5,220 bases of DNA from AV133 sp035567015 (GTDB lineage: Bacteria; Verrucomicrobiota; Verrucomicrobiia; Chthoniobacterales; UBA10450): contig DATMPQ010000176.1 in NCBI GenBank assembly GCA_035567015.1, positions 1-5,220 on the forward strand, written 5' to 3'. Positions 1 through 5,220 of this stretch are shown one piece after another. A program made the translations under genes and the position numbers. Within the stretch, counting starts at the first letter, position 1; every line of letters starts with the position of its first letter. The notes below the pieces were generated by a model. The model saw nothing but the letters and a program-made list of their open reading frames with translations, was not told where the DNA came from and ran no database searches.

Positions 1-38
1 GCGCGTAAGCGTAAGTCCACGCAAATCCGGGTCGTATC

Positions 39-230
39 CTAATTTGGACGTGCTTCATCTATAATTTTATCGAAGCGTTGTCTTGCTGAGGACAAATCAT
101 GAGAAATTTTCTTTGATAATCCTTTTACCCTCTGGACGGAGGGATTTCCTCTTTCAAAGAAATTGAATATTTCTATGGCTTCGCCGATTGCCGAGGAAAT
201 GTTCGAGAGGTCTAAAGTGTGTTGAGACAT
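39..230 (-). CDS. Small hypothetical protein (63 aa), AT-rich
   Basis: I do not recognise this protein. It is hydrophilic, has no signal peptide or membrane segment, and looks mostly helical. The first half (about residues 8-27) is acidic and hydrophobic with an FNFFERG turn. The second half (about 33-60) is lysine/arginine-rich and amphipathic. In favour of a real gene: an ATG start and balanced, protein-like composition. Against: it is short, the only purine-rich ribosome-binding candidate (AAAGGA) lies about 14 nt before the ATG, and I recall no family. GC is about 39%, against about 60% in the 60 bases at 301-360, and it uses codons such as ATA, AGA and TTA that look uncommon next to speA and ptsI. 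This suggests foreign or relaxed sequence. Its start lies 2 nt after the stop of the frame that carries much of the neighbouring VOC remnant, so it may be a passenger of the same decayed or acquired segment. Confidence 0.4.
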   Translation of the reverse strand: MSQHTLDLSNISSAIGEAIEIFNFFERGNPSVQRVKGLSKKISHDLSSARQRFDKIIDEARPN

Positions 231-289
231 GTCTATAGTTTACGTCCTTTTGCCGCAATAGCCACTTTGACCGCGTTCTGCGGCGAATC

Positions 290-590
290 CACGGGCGGAG
301 CTGTGCGATACAAGGGCAGTCCAATGCTGCGGGAAAGCGAGAAGCAGGGACGTCCCATCGTGCGTCGCATTGGCGCGACCAGCATTGGATTGGTTTCGAA
401 ATGGAATCCGCGCGATGCCAAAACTTGTGCGCATGCTCCATGTCCGCGACCTTGAAATAGAATCGAACTGGAATGATCGAGGTCCGGCCTTTCCAGAATC
501 GCGAGCAGCAATCGGATACCATCGGAAATGGGCAATCTCGTGGGAACGCCGTTAGCTTCCCTGAATGGAGAGAAGCTGGGAGCCTCCCTG
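290..590 (-). pseudogene. Frameshifted remnant of a VOC-superfamily (glyoxalase/dioxygenase fold) protein
   Basis: No single frame gives a sensible protein, but three minus-strand frames read in order give a typical VOC C-terminal half. One frame gives SDGIRLLLAILERP and DHSSSI (about 523-461). A +1 shift (or loss of 2 nt) near 460 leads to YFKVADMEHAHK (459-424). Loss of about one base near 425 returns to the first frame with VLASRGFHFETNPMLVAPM (424-368). Loss of another base near 367 leads to a THD motif at 365-357, where intact relatives read MP-x-HD-LW. Beyond that, only fragments remain (LLLAF at 347-333, TALVS at 320-306) where the family has AFFRDPDGN-x-LALMSE. The part upstream of 523 is weaker (FREANGV resembles the FEA-PG-x-AFF segment). 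VOC proteins are about 120-130 aa metalloenzymes or binding proteins. The exact substrate class cannot be assigned. At least three shifts plus eroded ends favour a true pseudogene over a single sequencing error. Confidence 0.62.
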
Positions 591-624
591 CCGTCAGAAT
601 GCCATCTTCAAGATCGACAATTGA

Positions 625-2580
625 TCAACTTAGCGGCAACCAGTTGCCCGGTTGCGGTGGAGATTTGGTGCCGTTGAGCGAGAGGTAAGTGTATTCCTGA
701 AGGAGGCGCTCGTAGTCGGAAAGGAGCTTCATCGCGTCGTTCGGTTTCAAACGATCGGTCTTGATGGCGTCGTCCACCTGCGATTTCAGAAGCCGCATCA
801 ATTCGACTTTGTCCCACTGTGTCATGGAAAGCACTTCGCCAATGGTGCTGCCCTCGATAACTTCTTCGATGTACCAACCGGCCTCTTCGTCCGGATCGAG
901 AAAAACGTGCGCCTCGGTCACACGTCCAAACAAATTGTGCAGATCACCCATGATGTCCTGGTAAGCGCCCACCATGAACACTCCAAGGTAATAGATTTCA
1001 CCGGGCGCGATGCGATGAAGAGGCAGCGTTTCACGCACGTCCTGCAGATCGGTAAATTTGGAGATTTTGCCGTCGGAATCGCAGGTGATATCCACGATCA
1101 TGCCGTTGCGATCAGGCGGAGTGGTGAGGCGATGGATGGGCATGATGGGGAACAATTGGCCGAGCGCCCAATGATCAAGCAGCGATTGGAAAACGGAGAA
1201 GTTACAGATGTATTGATCGCCCAGTGAAGTTTCGAGCTGCTTCACTTCCTCCGGCACATAGCGCAGGCCGCGGTGCATATGGACGATTTGCTGCGCGAGC
1301 TGCCAATAAACGGTCTCGATTTTTGCTTTCGATTCGAGATCGAGCAGACCGAGGTCAAACATCTGCTGCGATTCTTCCTTGATCTGCTGGATGTCGTGCA
1401 GGCTCTCGATGCGGTTGCCGCGCTTGAGCCGTTGCTTCACATCAAGAATGTCGCGCACGAGTTTGTTATCTTTCTCGGCCGCCTCGACTTTGAGCTTCGG
1501 CGCGGTCCGCTCGATGGAACTGAACGCCTCCATCACGAGCACGGAATGATGCGCCACAATCGCGCGCCCGCCTTCGCTGACGATGGCCGGATGCGGTACG
1601 CCTTCGGAATCGCACACGTCCATGATGTTCCAAACGACGTCGTTGGCGTATTCCTGGAGCGTATAATTCGTCGAGCTGTCGAAATCGCTGCGCGAGCCGT
1701 CGTAATCAACGCCGAGACCGCCGCCCACGTCCAGATAACCAAGTTCGTGTCCGAGTTTGGCAAACTTTGCATAGTAGCGAGCTGCTTCGCGCACGGCCCG
1801 TCTGATCGTCGAAATATCCGGCACCTGCGAGCCGACATGGAAATGAATAAGTTTGAGACAGTGCCCGAATCCCGCGTCCTTTAATATCTGGCTCGCGGCA
1901 ACGAGATTCGTGGTGTCGAGACCGAATTTCGCGTTCTCGCCTCCACTCGGCGACCATTTGCCGGAGCCTTTGCTGTGCAGCCGGACGCGAATCCCGATGT
2001 GCGGTTCGACACCGACTTCTTTCGAAGTGCGAATGGTCTGCTCGAGCTCCTCGAGTTTTTCCACGACGATGACCACCGACTTGCCCAGCTTGCGGCCGAG
2101 CAACGCAATGCGAATAAAGGCGCGGTCTTTGTAGCCATTGCAAATGATGAGGCTCTCCGGGTCCTTGTGCATGGCGAGCGCGGCGACCAGCTCGGGTTTG
2201 CTGCCGGCTTCGAGACCGAAATGAAATTGCTGGCCGGCATCGACAATTTCTTCGATGACTTCGCGCAACTGATTGACCTTGATCGGAAAAACTCCGCGAT
2301 ACTCATTGCGATAGCCGAATTCACTCATCGCGGTTTGAAACGCGCGGTTGACCGATTCGACGCGATGACGCAGCAAATCTTGAAACCGGATGACGAGCGG
2401 AAAACCAAGACCGCGGGCCCGCGCCTCGTTCACGACTTCGAGGATATCGATGGAGCCGCCGTTTTCCTGGAGCGGTCGCGCCTCGACGTTGCCCGAGCTG
2501 TTGATCGTGAAATAACCGCCGCCCCACCGATCGACGTTGTAAGTGGCGATGGCAGACTCAACGTCCCACTCGGTTTTCAT
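625..2580 (-). CDS. speA: Biosynthetic arginine decarboxylase (PLP-dependent, fold III)
   Basis: It decarboxylates L-arginine to agmatine, the first step of the agmatine route to putrescine and spermidine. At 651 aa it matches the usual family length (about 630-660). Visible landmarks: the PLP-lysine motif GVFPIKVNQ with Lys101; HFHVGSQ at 246-252; the glycine loop DVGGGLGVDYDGS at 284-296; the cofactor-phosphate motif SEGGRA at 335-340; a helical insertion typical of biosynthetic ADCs at about 365-470; the active-site motif DITCDSDGKI at 497-506 with Cys500 and Asp501; and the conserved YYLGVFMVGAYQDIMGDLHN at about 530-549. The C-terminal helical part (about 585-635) is intact. The start is firm: an in-frame TGA lies 6 nt before the ATG, and the N-terminus (TYNVDRWGGGYF) aligns with family starts. 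No strong Shine-Dalgarno is visible. Agmatinase or agmatine deiminase genes are not in the window, so the later pathway steps must be encoded elsewhere. Family practice suggests PLP and Mg2+ dependence. Confidence 0.97.
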   Translation of the reverse strand: MKTEWDVESAIATYNVDRWGGGYFTINSSGNVEARPLQENGGSIDILEVVNEARARGLGFPLVIRFQDLLRHRVESVNRAFQTAMSEFGYRNEYRGVFPIKVNQLREVIEEIVDAGQQFHFGLEAGSKPELVAALAMHKDPESLIICNGYKDRAFIRIALLGRKLGKSVVIVVEKLEELEQTIRTSKEVGVEPHIGIRVRLHSKGSGKWSPSGGENAKFGLDTTNLVAASQILKDAGFGHCLKLIHFHVGSQVPDISTIRRAVREAARYYAKFAKLGHELGYLDVGGGLGVDYDGSRSDFDSSTNYTLQEYANDVVWNIMDVCDSEGVPHPAIVSEGGRAIVAHHSVLVMEAFSSIERTAPKLKVEAAEKDNKLVRDILDVKQRLKRGNRIESLHDIQQIKEESQQMFDLGLLDLESKAKIETVYWQLAQQIVHMHRGLRYVPEEVKQLETSLGDQYICNFSVFQSLLDHWALGQLFPIMPIHRLTTPPDRNGMIVDITCDSDGKISKFTDLQDVRETLPLHRIAPGEIYYLGVFMVGAYQDIMGDLHNLFGRVTEAHVFLDPDEEAGWYIEEVIEGSTIGEVLSMTQWDKVELMRLLKSQVDDAIKTDRLKPNDAMKLLSDYERLLQEYTYLSLNGTKSPPQPGNWLPLS

Positions 2581-2795
2581 CTCGATTCATCGCGCGCTAG
2601 CAAGTCGCAAACGCATATTGAATCAGCGCGACGAACATGCAAGCCTGCTTCAGAGAAATTTTCGTGCCAATCTGTAGCCTTTGCCTTCGCCCGGCCGCCG
2701 GCACCGCTTTGTCGCGTAGGAAGCTGGGCGCCGCGGCGAGCCGCTACAGCCTCCACCGCTTGTCTTTCGTAATTGGCCGGGTACCGTTTGCCCCG
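2581..2795. other. Divergent intergenic region between speA and the DUF151 gene
   Basis: This 215-bp region must contain the promoters of both flanking genes, which point away from each other. I see no convincing -35/-10 pair for either. The best minus-strand candidate is TTGCAT near 2643 followed after a suitable gap by the weak AATATG near 2618. The region holds a perfect 10-bp palindrome CGCCGCGGCG at 2729-2738 within an imperfect GC-rich hairpin (about 2722-2745). A stretch at about 2657-2690 (ATTTTCGTGCCAATCTGTAG) reads like the non-coding repeat debris I associate with verrucomicrobial and planctomycete intergenic DNA, but that is an impression from memory. The plus frame is open from 2637, yet its product is cysteine- and arginine-rich and unlike a protein domain. 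Confidence 0.5.
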
Positions 2796-3278
2796 ATGAA
2801 CAAAACGGTGATCGAAGTGCAAGTGCGCGCGGTTTTGCCGACCAGTGGCGGGTGCGCGGTGTTTCTGGGAAACAACGACAAGGTATTCATTATTTATGTC
2901 GATCAAACCGTTGGCAGCGCGATCACAATGTTCATGCGCGAGATTTCCAAGGAGCGTCCTTTGACCCACGATCTCATCGGGCACTTGATGACGGCTCTGG
3001 GCGCGAAAGTCGAACGAGTCATTATTAACGATCTGAAGAACGCGACTTATTATGCGCGCGCCATCATCCGGGCAGAAAACGAATTGCAGCAGAAAAAAAT
3101 CATCGAGCTGGATGCGCGGCCAAGCGATTGCATCGCGATCGCCACTCAACAGAAAGCGCCCATTTACGTGAGCCAGGAAGTATGGGACGAAGTGGACGAC
3201 ATGAAGGATGTCCTGCGCAAAATGGAGGAAGAAGGACTCAAACCCGATCCGGAAACAGGATTGAGCGAAGAGGAGTAG
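2796..3278 (+). CDS. Bifunctional nuclease-domain protein (DUF151/BFN family)
   Basis: A 160-aa cytosolic protein. The BFN (DUF151, PF02577) domain spans about residues 5-128. Its hallmarks are visible: GCAVFLGN-x-DKVFIIYVDQ (19-37), RPLTHDL (54-60), YYARAII (85-91), and the signature DARPSDCIAIA (106-116), followed by APIYV. The C-terminal tail (about 129-160) is a charged helix rich in Asp, Glu and Lys ending in SEEE. Plant family members have been reported to have RNase and DNase activity; the role in bacteria is poorly defined, so the nuclease label is a family name rather than proof. I chose the ATG at 2796 because the domain starts directly after MNKTVIEVQVRAVLP, a typical start for close relatives. 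The in-frame ATG at 2637 would add 53 aa of low-complexity sequence and is unlikely. There is no clear Shine-Dalgarno at 2796. The gene is convergent with ptsI, 74 bp away. Confidence 0.92.
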   Translation: MNKTVIEVQVRAVLPTSGGCAVFLGNNDKVFIIYVDQTVGSAITMFMREISKERPLTHDLIGHLMTALGAKVERVIINDLKNATYYARAIIRAENELQQKKIIELDARPSDCIAIATQQKAPIYVSQEVWDEVDDMKDVLRKMEEEGLKPDPETGLSEEE

Positions 3279-3293
3279 CGCCAGAGGTGAGCG

Positions 3294-3338
3294 TTCGTGA
3301 TTCGTGATTCGAGCAACGATTCACGATTTAACGATCTA
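3294..3338. repeat. Short iterated repeats with an imperfect hairpin in the convergent gap
   Basis: TTCGTGA occurs twice in tandem (3294-3300, 3301-3307), followed by a partial third copy (TTCG). Further on come ACGATTC (3316-3322), ACGATTTA (3323-3330) and ACGATCTA (3331-3338), which are diverged tandem units and partly inverted relative to the first set. The two sets can fold: 3303-3311 pairs with 3317-3325 (eight pairs, one T-T mismatch, 5-nt loop), extendable by one pair on the outside. It sits between two convergent genes and could serve as a weak bidirectional terminator, but there is no clear T-run on either strand. It could equally be neutral repeat debris. Confidence 0.45.
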
Positions 3339-3352
3339 ACCAATTACCCCGC

Positions 3353-5122
3353 TCAGCCGAGCAAATCGCCGTAGCGTTTTCCCGCCAGCTCCAAACAACG
3401 CGCCAGAATTTCCGAGGGCGTTTGCAGGTCGAGCGCTTCACCGACAAGCTGCCGGCATTCCGGGATCGTCAGACTTTGCACCGCGCGCTTGACGCGGGGA
3501 ACGAGCGTCGCGCCCGCACTTAATTCATCCATCCCGAGGCCGAGCAGAAGCGGAGTGAGCGCAATATCACCCGCCATCTCGCCACAAACACCGACCCAAA
3601 TATCGTTCGCACGGGCGGCGTCGGCGGTCATCTTGAGTAAACGGAGCACAGCGGGATGGGTCGGCTCATAGAGATGCGCGATTCGTTCGTTTACGCGATC
3701 GACCGCGACAGTATATTGAATCAAATCGTTCGTGCCGATGCTGAAGAAATCGACTTCCCGCGCGAGGATATCGGCGGAAATGGCGGCGCTCGGAATCTCG
3801 ATCATCGCGCCTACTTCCGTTGTATCATTAAATGTCGATCCAGCGCGACGCAGCTCCTCTTTGCATTCGGCCAGGACGGAGAGCGCGCGTCGCAATTCAC
3901 CCACGCCGGAAATCATCGGGAACATGATCTTCACATTGCCGACGGCGCTGGCCCGAAGGATAGCGCGCAATTGGGTTTTAAAGATGTCGATGTTTTCGAG
4001 ACAAAATCGGATCGCGCGCCAGCCCAGGAAAGGGTTTAACTCGTCGCCAACATCGGCCGCGCCGGACGCGAGCTTGTCGCCGCCGAGATCGAACGTTCGG
4101 ATAATGAGCGGATCGGGCAAAACGCGCTCCGCCACTTTCCGATAGGTCTCGTATTGTTCGTCTTCGCTGGGGAGAGTGGTGCGATTCAAGTAAAGGAATT
4201 CCGTTCGGTAAAGCCCGATCCCCTCCGCGCCATTGGCTGCAACTGCATCGACATCGCCGGGTAGCTCAATGTTTGCGGAGAGAACAATGTGACGTCCGTC
4301 ACGCGTAGTTGATTTTGTTTCGCGCAATTCGGCGAGTCGGTTCGTGATCTGGACGCGTTTCGATTCGAGCTCGCCGTACCGAGAAAGCGTCTCCGGCGTT
4401 GGATCGACAACCAGCAAACCGTCCGTTCCGTTGAGCAACACGTGCTGCCCGGTTTCGAGTTTTTCGGTCACGTCGTGCAATCCCACGATGGCGGGAATGT
4501 TGAGCGAACGCGCCATGATGGCCGTGTGCGAGGTGCGGCTCCCGAGATCTGTGGCAATGCCGAGGACACGCTCCCTGTTCATAGTCGCCGTGTCCGATGG
4601 AGTGAGATTGTGCGCGACCAGAATGTGCGGTTCCGTCAGGGCGAGAAAGGTTTTTGGCGCTTTCCCTTGAAGATTGCGGACGACGCGCCGCGTCACGTCC
4701 TCAATGTCGAGGGCGCGCTCGCGCAAATAGGGATCGTCGATCTTGCTTAACGTCTCTGCGTAATTGGTGGCGACTTCCTGAAATACCCACTCCACATTGC
4801 AAAGATCAGCCTCGAGCTTGCGCAGCACTTCGTCGATCAAAGTGCGATCCTCGACGACGAGGAGGTGAGCATCGAAAATGCCTGCATCTTTCGCGCCGAT
4901 GGATTCCGCGATCTTTTGCTGCATCTCGAGAATCTGCGTCCGCGTCTGAATGAGCGCGGTTTCGAAGCGCCCAATCTCGTTCGAGATTTGCGCGGGCTCG
5001 ATGCGATAGCGCGCCACGTCGTCGAGATCATCCCGCACGACGTGAATCGCGCCTTGGGCAATTCCCGGCGAAACGCCCGCACCGTGGAATTGAATTTCCT
5101 CCCGCGTCTTATCGCCACTCAT
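3353..5122 (-). CDS. ptsI: PTS Enzyme I (phosphoenolpyruvate-protein phosphotransferase)
   Basis: Cytosolic first enzyme of the phosphotransferase system: it takes phosphate from PEP onto a histidine and passes it to HPr. At 589 aa it is within family range (about 570-590). The N-terminal HPr-binding part covers about 10-150 and begins with GAGVSPGIAQG. The swivelling phosphohistidine domain (about 165-240) carries the catalytic histidine, His199, in GSRTSHTAIMARS. The PEP-binding barrel (about 265-555) shows GLYRTEFL (Arg305), RTFDLGGDK (Arg342), MIEIPSAA (Glu442), SIGTNDLIQY (Asp466), DRVNERI (Arg476) and the proton-donor motif GVCGEMAGD (Cys513), so every catalytic residue I can place is present. 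No GAF domain precedes it, which argues against the nitrogen-PTS paralogue PtsP. An in-frame TGA upstream leaves this ATG as first start; AGGTG sits only 1 nt before it, poorly spaced for a ribosome-binding site. It lies 47 nt after the probable ptsH stop and is likely cotranscribed. Confidence 0.97.
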   Translation of the reverse strand: MSGDKTREEIQFHGAGVSPGIAQGAIHVVRDDLDDVARYRIEPAQISNEIGRFETALIQTRTQILEMQQKIAESIGAKDAGIFDAHLLVVEDRTLIDEVLRKLEADLCNVEWVFQEVATNYAETLSKIDDPYLRERALDIEDVTRRVVRNLQGKAPKTFLALTEPHILVAHNLTPSDTATMNRERVLGIATDLGSRTSHTAIMARSLNIPAIVGLHDVTEKLETGQHVLLNGTDGLLVVDPTPETLSRYGELESKRVQITNRLAELRETKSTTRDGRHIVLSANIELPGDVDAVAANGAEGIGLYRTEFLYLNRTTLPSEDEQYETYRKVAERVLPDPLIIRTFDLGGDKLASGAADVGDELNPFLGWRAIRFCLENIDIFKTQLRAILRASAVGNVKIMFPMISGVGELRRALSVLAECKEELRRAGSTFNDTTEVGAMIEIPSAAISADILAREVDFFSIGTNDLIQYTVAVDRVNERIAHLYEPTHPAVLRLLKMTADAARANDIWVGVCGEMAGDIALTPLLLGLGMDELSAGATLVPRVKRAVQSLTIPECRQLVGEALDLQTPSEILARCLELAGKRYGDLLG

Positions 5123-5169
5123 GCACCTGCGAGAATAACGGGGATGTCAACTCGCGAAAGCTTTCGGAG

Positions 5170-5220
5170 TCAATCTTCGTTGAAGCGCGCGTTGATTAAT
5201 TCTTCGAGTTCCTCGATGGC
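5170..5220 (-). CDS. ptsH: C-terminal end of probable HPr phosphocarrier protein (partial)
   Basis: The minus strand from the right edge reads AIEELEELINARFNED and then TGA at 5172-5170. This matches the usual C-terminal helix of HPr (A-x-x-x-L-x-x-L-I-x-x-x-F-x-E-D) and stands directly upstream of ptsI, the classic ptsH-ptsI order. HPr is the small (about 88 aa) carrier that accepts phosphate from Enzyme I. Its active-site histidine and any regulatory serine lie beyond the window. The assignment rests on 16 residues plus gene order. The 47-nt spacer to ptsI contains a perfect 12-bp palindrome, CGAAAGCTTTCG (5155-5166), just after the stop codon, but nothing that looks like a full terminator. 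Confidence 0.75.
   Translation of the reverse strand, partial: AIEELEELINARFNED

Noticed and set aside
1..64. Possible ends of edge-truncated genes: plus-strand frames closing at 40-42 (ARKRKSTQIRVVS) and 62-64, or a minus-strand frame opening at 58
   Set aside because: Each is under 22 codons, none has a recognisable motif, and they contradict one another. More sequence to the left would be required to choose.
154..535. Minus-strand ORFs of 122 and 100 aa, and the plus-strand 78-aa ORF, as separate hypothetical genes
   Set aside because: The minus-strand frames each contain only pieces of the same VOC protein, so they are fragments of one pseudogene. The plus-strand ORF is antisense to it.
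554..577. AGCTTC...GAAGCT hairpin downstream of speA as a terminator
   Set aside because: The stem is short with a mismatch, no T-run follows it on the minus strand, and it lies in the pseudogene's 5' part.
652..2772. Long plus-strand open frames opposite speA (191, 203 and 265 codons)
   Set aside because: They are antisense to a clearly conserved speA and have no recognisable domain. Open antisense frames are common in GC-rich coding DNA.
2577..3149. A 190-codon minus-strand ORF opposite the DUF151 gene
   Set aside because: It is a shadow of the conserved plus-strand protein with no family features, and it overlaps the start of speA.
5122..5150. Perfect TTGACA (-35-like) on the minus strand at 5150-5145, before ptsI
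   Set aside because: At normal spacing the -10 position reads GGTGCA. The only TATTCT lies 7 nt away, so no sigma-70 promoter can be supported.

Overview
The window is about 5.2 kb of moderately GC-rich bacterial chromosome carrying ordinary housekeeping genes, with one decayed gene and one atypical AT-rich patch at its left end. The bifunctional-nuclease protein and the way ptsH/ptsI and speA cluster without sugar-specific PTS components resemble soil Verrucomicrobia (Spartobacteria-type). This is an inference from protein flavour only; no marker gene is present.

Layout, left to right. Positions 39-230 (minus) hold a small, AT-rich (about 39% GC) hypothetical ORF of 63 aa. Positions ~290-590 (minus) contain no intact gene. 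They hold the frameshifted remains of a VOC-superfamily (glyoxalase/dioxygenase fold) protein, recognisable only when three reading frames are stitched together. Positions 625-2580 (minus) encode a complete biosynthetic arginine decarboxylase (SpeA, 651 aa). A 215-bp divergent intergenic region with a GC-rich palindrome separates it from a plus-strand bifunctional nuclease-domain (DUF151) protein of 160 aa at 2796-3278. A short convergent gap at 3279-3352 carries iterated TTCGTGA/ACGATTTA-type repeats and an imperfect hairpin. Positions 3353-5122 (minus) encode complete PTS Enzyme I (PtsI, 589 aa). Just upstream, the last 16 codons of a probable HPr gene (ptsH) run off the right edge.

Functionally, ptsH-ptsI form the general phosphorelay (PEP to EI to HPr) and are probably one transcription unit read right to left. 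SpeA makes agmatine, the first step of the arginine route to putrescine and spermidine. The DUF151 protein is transcribed divergently from speA and convergently to ptsI, with no evident pathway link to either. I found no RNA genes, insertion sequences, CRISPR arrays or phage genes, and no convincing new biological system. The least expected signal is the hidden VOC pseudogene next to the low-GC small ORF.
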